From Vibrio sp. SS-MA-C1-2 (lineage in GTDB: Bacteria > Pseudomonadota > Gammaproteobacteria > Enterobacterales > Vibrionaceae), in assembly GCF_021513135.1 (NCBI RefSeq), contig NZ_CP090981.1:2604001-2668000 (forward strand): a stretch of 64,000 nucleotides of DNA, in the 5' to 3' direction. The notes below the pieces were generated by a model, which saw nothing but the letters and a program-made list of their open reading frames with translations, searched no databases and was not told the origin of the DNA. A program made the position numbers and the translations under genes. Below are positions 54,553 to 63,517 of the stretch, piece by piece; within the stretch, counting starts at the first letter, position 1, and every line of letters begins with the position of its first letter.

Positions 54553-56340
54553 ATGAGCGGACAGACAAATAACCTAAACATTCAGCCTGTTTCAGAATTG
54601 ATGAAACTACAACCAACAATCATCAAATTTAGCAAGATGTTATCTGCCATTTTAAAAATCGATGTTGAGGTTGTTGATGCTAATTTAGTCCGAATAGCAG
54701 GTACCGGTCCTTACGATCATGCATTCGGTCAACCACTTTCAACAAGCTCCCGTCTCTTCCGTTACATTATTGAAAATAAGAAAGAGAAGGTGGTCGTTAA
54801 ATCTCACAATGATCCTTTGTGTATTGAATGTCAAACTCGCGATAATTGCCAAGAAACGGCATTTATTGGGGTGCCAATATTAATATCTGAACGCTGTATT
54901 GGTGTGATTAGTTTAGCGGCATTCAACCAGCAGCAACAACAAGATATTCAAGAGAACACTCAAACATTTACTGAGTATGTTCGTCATATTGCTCAAGTCT
55001 TTGTCACTAGCTTGACCGAAAACAATAAACATAATAACGATATTGATCAGATATTTATTCGTTTAATTGAAGATATGGATCAAGGGGTTTTAGTTTTAGA
55101 TCAGCAAGCCCATGTTAGATTTGGTAATCAAGTCGCATTGAACTATTTAAACCTCACTAACGGTTCACTGGCTAATGCTAAAGTTAAGATAGAAACATTA
55201 AGTCAACATCATATTCTTGATGGCCACCAACAACACATCATCTCTCTTGGATCCAGACAAGAGCTAGTCATGGGATTATTTCACCAAATAAAAGAGCAAC
55301 AATTGTTCTTAATGTCTTATTTCCAACCTAATCATATTGCAGTTCCTCGTCATGACGACCCTCACCTGTCACCAATTGTTGGTGAATGTAAACAGATGTT
55401 AGCCATTAAACGCTTACTTTCTCGAATTGCTAATAGTCCGTCTAGCGTTCTTATTCATGGTGAAAGTGGCACCGGAAAGGAAGTGATCGCCAAAGCCATT
55501 CATTCATCAAGTCAGAGTATTCACCAACCTTTTATCGCCATTAACTGTGCCGCTATTCCTGAGCACTTACTTGAGAGTGAGTTATTTGGCTATGTCAAAG
55601 GAGCATTCACTGGCGCATCAACCAAGGGAAAAATTGGGCTGATTCAAGCTGCAAATAAAGGCACACTTTTCCTTGATGAAATTGGCGATATGTCGATGTC
55701 ACTACAAGCCAAGTTATTACGAGTATTAGAAGAGCGGGAGGTGATGCCGATTGGAGCAAATAAAGCCGTCACTGTTGATATTCGGATCATCTCAGCAACC
55801 AACCAAGATTTCCATAAAATGATTCAAGAAGGCAGATTCAGAGAAGATCTCTATTATCGCTTAAATGTCATCCCTGTTTTTTTACCTCCACTGCGAGAAA
55901 GAGATGGAGATATAGATAAGTTAGCTCACCACTTTTTAGACCATCATAGTCGAAAGATTGGTGTCCCTTACCCCGGTATGACACCAGAAACCATCGAAGC
56001 GTTAAATCATTATCGTTGGCCGGGTAATGTCAGGGAATTAAGTAATCTCATGGAGTATTTAATTAATATTGTACCAACGGGGGAAACCATCGATCTTGAT
56101 TTGCTGCCTCCTTATATCGAGACCCAAACACCTCATAAGCCTTCTGTCTCTACCATAAAAGTACATCCAGCAAATCAAAGCCATGAAGAAACATTAGAAG
56201 AGATGGAAGCGGAACAGATAAGTAAGGTATTAAAGCGGGTAAGCAGCCGCAAGATCGCGGCAAAAGAATTGGGGATCGGTATCGCAACGTTATATCGAAA
56301 AATCAAGAAGTACCAATTGAATGAAATAGAGACACCCTAA
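54553..56340 (+). CDS. ygeV: Sigma-54-dependent activator YgeV-like
   Basis: Starting at ATG 54553 (AAAGGG upstream) the protein has 595 residues, close to E. coli YgeV. It has an N-terminal sensory part with GAF/PAS-like character (about 1-270, including the CIECQTRDNCQE cysteine patch near residue 90). An AAA+ domain follows, with Walker A GESGTGKE (about 303), GAFTGA (about 350) and the arginine region. A Fis-type helix-turn-helix closes it (RKIAAKELGIGIATLYRKIK). It probably senses a pathway intermediate and drives the divergent ygeW operon. Confidence 0.93.
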   Translation: MSGQTNNLNIQPVSELMKLQPTIIKFSKMLSAILKIDVEVVDANLVRIAGTGPYDHAFGQPLSTSSRLFRYIIENKKEKVVVKSHNDPLCIECQTRDNCQETAFIGVPILISERCIGVISLAAFNQQQQQDIQENTQTFTEYVRHIAQVFVTSLTENNKHNNDIDQIFIRLIEDMDQGVLVLDQQAHVRFGNQVALNYLNLTNGSLANAKVKIETLSQHHILDGHQQHIISLGSRQELVMGLFHQIKEQQLFLMSYFQPNHIAVPRHDDPHLSPIVGECKQMLAIKRLLSRIANSPSSVLIHGESGTGKEVIAKAIHSSSQSIHQPFIAINCAAIPEHLLESELFGYVKGAFTGASTKGKIGLIQAANKGTLFLDEIGDMSMSLQAKLLRVLEEREVMPIGANKAVTVDIRIISATNQDFHKMIQEGRFREDLYYRLNVIPVFLPPLRERDGDIDKLAHHFLDHHSRKIGVPYPGMTPETIEALNHYRWPGNVRELSNLMEYLINIVPTGETIDLDLLPPYIETQTPHKPSVSTIKVHPANQSHEETLEEMEAEQISKVLKRVSSRKIAAKELGIGIATLYRKIKKYQLNEIETP

Positions 56341-56350
56341 CAGCCAAGAG

Positions 56351-56402
56351 AATTGAAGTTGCTATCGAACGATCAAGAGAGACTATCGCTAGCAACGTCA
56401 AA
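56351..56402. repeat. Short inverted repeat related to ERIC ends
   Basis: TTGAAGTTGCTA and TAGCAACGTCAA face each other around a 28-base spacer, similar to the terminal part of the ERIC-like elements. It sits in the convergent gap between ygeV and nagZ and may act as a bidirectional transcription end. Confidence 0.45.
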
Positions 56403-56421
56403 TAACGCGAATGATTCAACA

Positions 56422-57408
56422 TTAACCTTCAAGCAAAACCTGCATCTCTCGATTCGCTTGCTGCCACTGATCTGTAGCCTGTAATTCAGACAAGGTAAAA
56501 GTAGACTTTTTCTGCAACGATACCGCTTTAGAAACCTCACTGATGGTTAGATGATCGAGAACCTCAACCGCAGAGTTTCGATTATTACACATCAAGACCA
56601 TATCACAACCCGCATCTAATGATTGCTGCGCTCGTTCCGATGGTGAGCCCATAATCGCTGCACCTTCCATACTTAAGTCATCAGAAAATACAATTCCTTC
56701 AAAGTTCAGTTGTTGACGTAATACTTTTTTGAGCCAGAACTCAGATCCACTTGCAGGGATTTGATCATAATGAGAGTAGATAACATGGGCGGGCATGATT
56801 GCATCTAATAACCCAGCAGTAATCTGTTGTCTAAAAATTTCCATATCATCGCTGATAATGGTATCTCGAGGGTCAAAAGGGGTCTCTAAATGAGAATCAG
56901 CAGTCACACCCCCATGACCAGGAAAGTGTTTTCCTGTTGTTGCCATCCCTACAGATTTCATTCCCTTCATATAAGCGCGACTAAAACGAAGGATCTCTGG
57001 GCTATGATTACTAAAGGCACGGTTCCCAATCGCTTTTGATTGATGACCTTTATCTAAAACAGGCGCAAAGCTTAAATCAATATCGTGAGCAATCAGCTCT
57101 GCCGCCATTAACCAGCCAGCTTGTTGTGCGACGTTTTCACCTTGCTGGCAATCTACCAATGTTTGTGCGGCTGGAATACGAGTAAATCCCTCTTTAAAGC
57201 GTTGCACTCGTCCACCTTCTTGATCGACACCAATAAGAATTGGTCGTTTAGCTGCAACACGAATTTGACGGTTTAACTCAATTAACTGCTGATTATCATG
57301 ATAGTTACAAGCAAAGTGAATCACACCACCCACTGTTGGGTGAGCCAATACCTCACGATCTTCTGCGGTTAACTCATACCCTTCTACATCCAGCCATAAC
57401 GGTCCCAT
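56422..57408 (-). CDS. nagZ: Beta-N-acetylhexosaminidase NagZ
   Basis: This cytoplasmic family 3 glycosidase of peptidoglycan recycling removes GlcNAc from anhydro-muropeptides. It has 328 residues with [15 protein letters not shown], the mobile-loop catalytic His-Asp segment [18 protein letters not shown] (about residues 160-177) and the nucleophile Asp in [12 protein letters not shown]. The start ATG at 57408 follows AGGATAAG. Confidence 0.96.
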   Translation of the reverse strand: MGPLWLDVEGYELTAEDREVLAHPTVGGVIHFACNYHDNQQLIELNRQIRVAAKRPILIGVDQEGGRVQRFKEGFTRIPAAQTLVDCQQGENVAQQAGWLMAAELIAHDIDLSFAPVLDKGHQSKAIGNRAFSNHSPEILRFSRAYMKGMKSVGMATTGKHFPGHGGVTADSHLETPFDPRDTIISDDMEIFRQQITAGLLDAIMPAHVIYSHYDQIPASGSEFWLKKVLRQQLNFEGIVFSDDLSMEGAAIMGSPSERAQQSLDAGCDMVLMCNNRNSAVEVLDHLTISEVSKAVSLQKKSTFTLSELQATDQWQQANREMQVLLEG

Positions 57409-57437
57409 GCTCTTATCCTTTGAATTAATTGAGAGAA

Positions 57438-57514
57438 TTTTAAATTATATACCTAAAGTAATTAGTGTTACTAGTAGATAGCAATTCCAATTACTTTAGG
57501 TATATAATTTAAAA
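57438..57514. repeat. Perfect 26-bp inverted repeat (mini-ERIC form)
   Basis: The arms 57438-57463 and 57489-57514 are exact reverse complements around a 25-base loop. The arm sequence (TATATACCTAAAGTAATT) is the terminal tract of the ERIC-like elements, here in palindromic form with the centre gone. It lies between the divergent nagZ and P1-peptidase genes. Confidence 0.8.
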
Positions 57515-57640
57515 GGTTATTTCAGCTTAACCCTCAGATAAACAATAACTAAATATCCAACCAGTTTTATATTGCTAGGCAGTTTGTGAAATTATTTGCT
57601 ATCCTAACCCTCATAATTTAACAAATCATTAAGGGAATTT

Positions 57641-58678
57641 ATGAAGAAGTACCTCGCGCCATTAACAGCACTACTTGCAACTTTGCTCTCCTTCAATGCA
57701 GCGGCTGATTATCAGCCTACTGACCTTTTTAAAATCCAAGGACTTTCGATCGGTCAAGCTCAAGATAAAGAAGGCGTAACGGGTGTCACGGTTCTGCGCT
57801 TCGATAAAGGGGCCGTAGCCGGTGTCGACGTTCGAGGTGCAGCACCTGGCACTCGTGAAACCGATCTTCTTCGTCCTGAAAACTTAGTACAACAAGTCAA
57901 TGCTATTGTGCTCTCTGGTGGCAGTGCTTATGGCTTAGATAGTATGACAGGCGTGATGAAGTACCTTGGAGATAATGACATTGGCTTTGATGTGGGTGTT
58001 GCTAAAGTACCGATTGTTACCGGTGCCGTGTTGTTTGATTTAACCATTGGTGATCCTAAAAGTAGACCCGATGCCACCATGGGTTATCAAGCCACAAAAT
58101 CTGCCAATCGAACTGAATTTAAAGAGGGCTCTTTTGGTGCAGGAACAGGGGCGACTGTCGGTAAGATCGCTGGCGGCAAACGTTCAACCAAAAGTGGTAT
58201 TGGCAGTTATGTGATTGAATTTGATTCAGGTTTAGTTATCGGTGCCATTGTTGCCGTTAACGCTTGGGGTGACGTAACAAAAGATGGCCAAGTCTACGCA
58301 GGCACTCGTTCTGAAGATGGTAAATCGTTTGTGTCAGGCAAGGATTTAATCGTGGACGGTCTCGCATCTAAAGGCTTTGCTGGACGTAACACAACGATTG
58401 GTGTCATTGTCACCAATGCTAAATTGACAAAAACTCAAGCATTGAAGATCGCTCAAATGGGACATGATGGCTATGCTCGTGCGATTAATCCAGTCCATTC
58501 GATGTATGATGGTGATACCCTATTTGCAGCAGGTACTGGTGAAATAGAAGTAACAGATATTAACTCAATTGGTGTAGTGGGTGCTGAAGTTGTTCAACAA
58601 GCGATTTACCGTGCGGTTGAAAGTGCCGAATCTTTAGGGGGGTTACCGACTCGAAACGAGATTACCAGTAATCAATAA
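57641..58678 (+). CDS. P1-family (S58) peptidase, exported
   Basis: This 345-residue protein has a Sec signal (MKKYLAPLTALLATLLSFNAAA, residues 1-22). The mature part shows the family pattern VTVLRFDKGAVAGVDVRGAAPGTRETDLL, VLSGGSAYGLDSMTG, the self-cleavage region NTTIGVIVTNAKLTKTQA (Thr-Thr/Asn site about residue 248) and DGDTLFAAGTG. Members are autoprocessing L-aminopeptidase/D-esterases such as DmpA. The export signal suggests a periplasmic role. Confidence 0.9.
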   Translation: MKKYLAPLTALLATLLSFNAAADYQPTDLFKIQGLSIGQAQDKEGVTGVTVLRFDKGAVAGVDVRGAAPGTRETDLLRPENLVQQVNAIVLSGGSAYGLDSMTGVMKYLGDNDIGFDVGVAKVPIVTGAVLFDLTIGDPKSRPDATMGYQATKSANRTEFKEGSFGAGTGATVGKIAGGKRSTKSGIGSYVIEFDSGLVIGAIVAVNAWGDVTKDGQVYAGTRSEDGKSFVSGKDLIVDGLASKGFAGRNTTIGVIVTNAKLTKTQALKIAQMGHDGYARAINPVHSMYDGDTLFAAGTGEIEVTDINSIGVVGAEVVQQAIYRAVESAESLGGLPTRNEITSNQ

Positions 58679-58730
58679 TCTCTTTTAATGAATGATGTTT
58701 ATTTAAGTGCCTAACTTAAGTTCCTCTCAT

Positions 58731-58777
58731 AAAAATAAGCTCGCTGAACTTTTCATAGAGCCGTGAGCTTATTTTTT
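58731..58777. terminator. Bidirectional terminator
   Basis: AATAAGCTC (58734-58742) and GAGCTTATT (58765-58773) form a perfect 9-bp stem. T-tracts follow on the plus side (TTTTCTTT) and A-rich sequence precedes, so it can end both the peptidase gene and the convergent Bat operon. Confidence 0.8.
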
Positions 58778-58813
58778 CTTTGCCTTTTGGTTTTTTCGCT
58801 TTTTCTCACTTAA

Positions 58814-60637
58814 TTAAGGCTCTAACTCAGCAAGAGATTGGGAGTTATTGTCTCCTTTTAACCCTTTTTTACTCTGCTGTTTTTGAGCTCTCTTTAATAA
58901 CCCTAACAATACCTCTTTATCCCAATGCGGTTGTTCGGGATCTTGATTCTCCTGTCGACTAAATTGAGCTTTCTCCATTAACGTCACTTGCTGCTGGATC
59001 TGCGAAAGCAATTCACTATCAAGGGTTGAGAAATCACTATGACGATAAAGAGTTCTAAACTCAATGCTTGCGCCTCTCAGCAGTGCATCTATCAGCTTGC
59101 CAATAGAATTGGTATCTGAACGACGAATTATGTCATTCGACAGTGATAAGGAAGATGGCTGTTTTTTCGATTTAAGCCATAACCAAGAACAAAGAAATAG
59201 CGTGATTAACCAAAGTCCTGCCAGAATAAATACGGCGATCTCTAAGCTATTCTTTTTCTCTTGTAATTGACGGTAATCATCAAGACTCACTGAGTTTTTA
59301 TTTGCTACATTTACGTCGGTATTTACACTTTTATCCTTTTGATCAGCTTGAGTCTGATTAGCGATAACAGGTGTTGAGCTAACGTGACTTCCACCATTAT
59401 TATTAATAGCCGCCGATTTATCTTGTGTCACCTTCAACGTTAAGCCATCAATTGTTGCTGTTTGTGATTTTTTATTGATGGTATCGAACCAATTAACCGT
59501 TAAGCTAGGAAGCGAAATATCTCCAGCTTGACGAGGAATAATCGCCTTTTTCAATGTCATTACCATCGCGTTACCTTGTTGCTGATACTCAGCTTTTTCA
59601 GGGTAAACTTTAACCGAATTGGGATACTGAATATTAATATCAGGGAACTGGGTTGAATCAAATCCAGTAATCATGAGTTTAATGGTACGTGTTACTGGCT
59701 CACCAATTTTTGCTTCGACTATTTTTGAATTTGTTACGGTAGAAGCCGGTTCTTGACTACCAACATCTGGTTGCCAATCTTGCGTTAACGTTAATTTAGA
59801 GGTCGGTAACCAAAGCCCTTTAACTCCCTCTGGTTTAGCTAAAACCTCAACATCAATATCACTGGCTTTCTTGGCAATCGGGATCGCTAATGATGAACTA
59901 AATGGATTTTGTCCACCTTGAATTTTTGAAGCTTGGAACTCCGCACCATGAAGCGTTGTCGTACTTGCTTCTGTCGCCATCACCTGATAAATACGTTCGA
60001 GTACAATATAAGTGCGGCCATTAACCACTGTTCGATATTGATTATCTTTGCCCGTCTGTTTAACGGTTAGTCCGTTACCTTGAGGTGCAGTAATAGAAGC
60101 ACTATCCGTTTGAACACCAATCATTACTGTCAATTTGAGATTGGTGGATTCCCCGACATACAATGTTTTTTTATCTAATTGAGAGTGAACAACAATATCT
60201 TGATTATCTGCTTTAACGTTGTCTGTTGATTTCATCGCACGTATGGTAATGGGGGCAGTTTGATCACCTGCAATCGTCAAAGGCGGAATGGTTAGATTAC
60301 CCACTTTTTTCGCTGCAATAGCTACCGTCCAACGAGTCTCTCGACTAAATTTACCATTGATACTGCGCATGCTGTTGCTAACACTTGGTCGCCCCATCAG
60401 AAAATCGGCTTGCAGCGGTGAGAGATCCAAGGAATCAACATTGACATTCTTATTAGTTGTAATTTGTAGTTGAAAGGCACTATTTACCTCGACAACATTC
60501 TTTGAAACCGTTGCGATAGTCTCCGCATTAGCATTGATTGAAAACAGTGAAAATAGTGCAAATATCCAGAGCAAGAAAAACCCTTTTTTGTTGCTACTGT
60601 TTACTTTAGAGCTGTTTACCATAAAGTATTTTACCAT
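58814..60637 (-). CDS. batD: BatD-like membrane protein
   Basis: This 607-residue protein has a signal (about residues 20-38, ...FSINANA). A long periplasmic region of immunoglobulin-like beta repeats follows (VVEVNSAFQLQITTNKNV, VYVGESTNLKLTV-like patterns). A single membrane helix sits near residue 475 (LEIAVFILAGLWLITLFLCSWLWL), then a cytoplasmic helical tail. This matches the BatD family. It overlaps BatB/C by 7 bases at the 3' end of the Bat (aerotolerance) operon. Confidence 0.88.
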   Translation of the reverse strand: MVKYFMVNSSKVNSSNKKGFFLLWIFALFSLFSINANAETIATVSKNVVEVNSAFQLQITTNKNVNVDSLDLSPLQADFLMGRPSVSNSMRSINGKFSRETRWTVAIAAKKVGNLTIPPLTIAGDQTAPITIRAMKSTDNVKADNQDIVVHSQLDKKTLYVGESTNLKLTVMIGVQTDSASITAPQGNGLTVKQTGKDNQYRTVVNGRTYIVLERIYQVMATEASTTTLHGAEFQASKIQGGQNPFSSSLAIPIAKKASDIDVEVLAKPEGVKGLWLPTSKLTLTQDWQPDVGSQEPASTVTNSKIVEAKIGEPVTRTIKLMITGFDSTQFPDINIQYPNSVKVYPEKAEYQQQGNAMVMTLKKAIIPRQAGDISLPSLTVNWFDTINKKSQTATIDGLTLKVTQDKSAAINNNGGSHVSSTPVIANQTQADQKDKSVNTDVNVANKNSVSLDDYRQLQEKKNSLEIAVFILAGLWLITLFLCSWLWLKSKKQPSSLSLSNDIIRRSDTNSIGKLIDALLRGASIEFRTLYRHSDFSTLDSELLSQIQQQVTLMEKAQFSRQENQDPEQPHWDKEVLLGLLKRAQKQQSKKGLKGDNNSQSLAELEP

Positions 60638-62556
60638 GACGAGTTCACTCCTCTATTTTGCTCTTTTTCTCGCTGTTGTAACATAATTTGTGCTCGAATC
60701 AACTGACTCGCATCATCAGGGATCTGTTCTAATTTTTTCATCACTGGATCGCCTTCACTCACTTGTGAAGAAGAGACTCCAACAGACGCCTGCTCTGAGC
60801 TCGTCTCCTTTTTATCACCTTTTGCACCTTTAGTTTGCTCAGGATTTTCATTTTGAGACGCCTGATTCTGCGGCTTTTTATGTTGCTCAAACTGCTTATC
60901 TTGTGATTGTTGGTTCTGCTGTTGCTTTTGCTGGTCAGATTGCTGATCTTGCGATTGCTGGCTCTGCTGTTGCTTCTGCTGATCAGACTGATTATCTTGC
61001 GATTGCTGGCTCTGCTGTTGCTTCTGCTGATCAGACTGATTATCTTGCGATTGCTGGCTCTGCTGTTGCTTCTGCTGGTCAGACTGCTTATCTTGCGATT
61101 GCTGGCTCTGCTGTTGCTTTTGCTGGTCAGACTGCTTATCTTGCGATTGCTGATCTTGTTTATTATCTTGCTCTTGGTTTTGTTTTTGATCCTGCTTCTG
61201 TTGTTGTTTATTTTTTTTCTGCTTTTGCTGTTGTAATCGTTTTTCAACTTGCTCTAAATTATGTTTAGCATCTTGATGGCGAGGATCTTGTTGAAGCACT
61301 TTTTTATACTGCTCAATCGCTTTAGGGTACTCACCTAATTGAGCGTAGCTATTAGCTAAATTATATTCAGACGTTATATCATCAGCTTGCTTTAGCGATT
61401 CCACCGCTTTTTGATATTCCCCAGCTCGATATTGGGCAATACCTCGCCAAGCAGGATCAACAAACTGCTCACTCGCTTGTTGGTAGTTATTTTGAGAAAA
61501 CTGCTCATAAGCTTGAGCATCTTGATTAACCAATAAATTGGCGGCATCAGCACCTTTAGGGAATATCATTACGGCCAGTGTAGCGACCAGTAGTCCTTTA
61601 CGCATCCCCCAGAGTAAACACAACAGAATCGGTAACATAAACCAATAGCCATTATTTTGCCGACCATCCAGTTTCTGTTTCTCTTTAGACGCTTCCATCA
61701 TTAAATTATGGCTAGTTGCTGATACCACTTGCTGAACATCTTGATTGGTCGCTTGTACTTCGACTAATGTTGCTGAGAGCTGTGAAGTAAACTGCTGCAA
61801 TGCACGGCGCTGTAACTGTGAAATCACAATCTCCCCCTGTTTACCTTTGATTAACTGGCCATTTTGATCAGGGATCGGGGCACCTTCGGTCGTCGACACC
61901 GCAAGTATTGTTAGGTGATATTCAGTTCCTGATAAAAGTTGACTGATTTTCTGTTGTTCATTACGGTTAATATTGTCAGCCACAATCACGATATCCCCTT
62001 GCGGATACCCAGCTTGTTGCAACAATTTAATCGCCTCAACAACCCCTTCTGATGTACGTTCGCCTTTAGACGGAATTAATGATGGCGTGAGTTGAGGGAT
62101 TAAGTTCTCTAATGTCGAAGTATCCGCCGTCATCGGGCTAATCATGTACCCTTCACCAGCATAGGCAACTAAACCTGTCACTCCCTCTTTCCATTCAGGT
62201 AATAGATCGAGAATTTTGAATTTTGCTTGTTGCAGGCGATTAGGTGCGATATCTTTTGCCATCATCGATTGAGATAAGCTAAGCACCACGACTCGTGCCT
62301 CTTTATTGCTATAGACAGGTTGCTCTTGTTTCTGCCAACTAGGTCCAGAGAGCGCAATTACCGCTAATAGCCAAATTATCGCAAAAAATATCCCTCCTAA
62401 TTTTTGGCTATTTTTACTCTTAACTCCAAAATGTTGTGCTAAATGAGGGGCAAATAAGCCACTCGATTTCTGTCGCGTTTTTGGCAGATAGAGTAAGCCA
62501 ATTAACGGCAATAATGCTAAAAACCATAATGGATAGAGAAAGGTAAAATCACCCAT
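60631..62556 (-). CDS. BatB/BatC fusion: VWA plus TPR with Gln-rich tail
   Basis: This 641-residue protein starts with two membrane helices and a VWA domain (VVLSLSQSMMAKDIAPNRLQ, the MIDAS-like region; DIVIVADN). A further helix pair lies near 305-340. TPR repeats follow (YQQASEQFVDPAWRGIAQYR, YNLANSYAQLGEYPKAIEQY), then a long Gln/Asp/Lys/Ser-rich tail with a 16-residue repeat (about 465-565). The N- and C-halves equal BatB and BatC of the Bacteroides operon. The first MIDAS motif reads SLSQS, not DxSxS, so metal binding may be altered. Confidence 0.87.
   Translation of the reverse strand: MGDFTFLYPLWFLALLPLIGLLYLPKTRQKSSGLFAPHLAQHFGVKSKNSQKLGGIFFAIIWLLAVIALSGPSWQKQEQPVYSNKEARVVVLSLSQSMMAKDIAPNRLQQAKFKILDLLPEWKEGVTGLVAYAGEGYMISPMTADTSTLENLIPQLTPSLIPSKGERTSEGVVEAIKLLQQAGYPQGDIVIVADNINRNEQQKISQLLSGTEYHLTILAVSTTEGAPIPDQNGQLIKGKQGEIVISQLQRRALQQFTSQLSATLVEVQATNQDVQQVVSATSHNLMMEASKEKQKLDGRQNNGYWFMLPILLCLLWGMRKGLLVATLAVMIFPKGADAANLLVNQDAQAYEQFSQNNYQQASEQFVDPAWRGIAQYRAGEYQKAVESLKQADDITSEYNLANSYAQLGEYPKAIEQYKKVLQQDPRHQDAKHNLEQVEKRLQQQKQKKNKQQQKQDQKQNQEQDNKQDQQSQDKQSDQQKQQQSQQSQDKQSDQQKQQQSQQSQDNQSDQQKQQQSQQSQDNQSDQQKQQQSQQSQDQQSDQQKQQQNQQSQDKQFEQHKKPQNQASQNENPEQTKGAKGDKKETSSEQASVGVSSSQVSEGDPVMKKLEQIPDDASQLIRAQIMLQQREKEQNRGVNSSW
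60865..61165. repeat. 48-bp tandem repeat within BatB/C
   Basis: About six units of a 48-bp repeat encode the 16-residue pattern QQSQDKQSDQQKQQQS. The middle units differ only by K/N at one site, so they were copied recently; the outer units have drifted (QFEQHKKPQN). Its length is a multiple of three, so copy-number change keeps the frame. Confidence 0.88.
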
Positions 62557-63517
62557 GCTTTCTCCTTAATAGAAAAATAAACAGTGACAATAACAGAGAA
62601 AAAGCCAATGGATAATTGAACCATTCTTGTTGTGGTCGCCAAGTCTTCTCTGCATTTTTGATCGGTTGTAACTCATTAATCGCTTGGTAAATCTTAGCGA
62701 GCTGCTCAGGATCTCTCGCCCTAAAATATTGGCCACCGGTTTTATCAGCAATCGCTTGTAAAGTTTTTTCGTCTAAATCACGGGATGGATTGACGGTACG
62801 ATCAAATAACAACCCTTGTTGACGCATCTCATCTGCACCAATGCCGACGGTATAAATAGTGACGCCACTTTTTGCTGCTAAATCAGCAGCCGCTAACGGA
62901 TCAAGAACACCTGCGGTATTACTGCCATCACTTAACAACACAATCACTCGCTGTTTGGCATCACTGTTAATAAAGGTTTTTGTCGCGATCCCTAACCCTT
63001 CACCAATCGCGGTCTGTTGACCAATTAAGCCGATCACCGAGCGAGAAAGTTGTTGGGAAACCGTTTGGGTATCCAGCGTTAATGGGGTTTGCAGATAAGC
63101 GTGATCGGCAAAAAGTACCAGACCTAATCGGTCACCTTCACGCTCTTTAATAAAATCAGCCAGCACCAGTTTTACTGCCGTTAAGCGATCGGTCATTTGT
63201 CCATTGGGTAGCTTCATATCCTTCACTTGCATTGACCCAGAAAGATCGACAGCTAACATCATATCTCGATGTTCAGGACTCACTTGAATTGGGTCGCCAT
63301 ACCAAACGGGTCTTGCTAATGCGATTAAAAAACTAATCCATGCCAAGGTTTTTAAGATCGGCAGCAGATAGCCCTGCTTTTTATTCGTCGTTGAGAGATG
63401 TTTAGGTAACGATGGGATATAAATCTCAGTCGGTTGCTCTTTAGTTGGCCTAAAGTAGCGAATAATCCATGGCAAAGGTAACAATAACGCCAGCCAAGGC
63501 CAGATAAAACTAATCAT
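62549..63517 (-). CDS. batA: BatA-like VWA-domain membrane protein
   Basis: This 322-residue protein has membrane helices at the N-terminus (FIWPWLALLLPLPWIIRYF and LKTLAWISFLIALARPVW) and C-terminus (FSLLLSLFIFLL). The VWA domain between has a complete MIDAS motif (MLAVDLSGSMQVKD, about residue 88) and LLSDGSNTAG. Start and stop overlap neighbours by 4-8 bases. Known as part of the MoxR-Bat system in stress tolerance. Confidence 0.9.
   Translation of the reverse strand: MISFIWPWLALLLPLPWIIRYFRPTKEQPTEIYIPSLPKHLSTTNKKQGYLLPILKTLAWISFLIALARPVWYGDPIQVSPEHRDMMLAVDLSGSMQVKDMKLPNGQMTDRLTAVKLVLADFIKEREGDRLGLVLFADHAYLQTPLTLDTQTVSQQLSRSVIGLIGQQTAIGEGLGIATKTFINSDAKQRVIVLLSDGSNTAGVLDPLAAADLAAKSGVTIYTVGIGADEMRQQGLLFDRTVNPSRDLDEKTLQAIADKTGGQYFRARDPEQLAKIYQAINELQPIKNAEKTWRPQQEWFNYPLAFSLLLSLFIFLLRRKHG

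Noticed and set aside
60865-61165. Regular 48-bp repeats as a CRISPR array
   Set aside because: Units are directly adjacent without unique spacers and lie in a coding frame; no cas genes nearby.
60903-61268. Plus-strand frames over the Gln-rich repeat (Ala/Ser/Asp or Leu repeats)
   Set aside because: Antisense shadow of the BatB/C repeat; the minus-strand frame belongs to a full gene with VWA and TPR domains.
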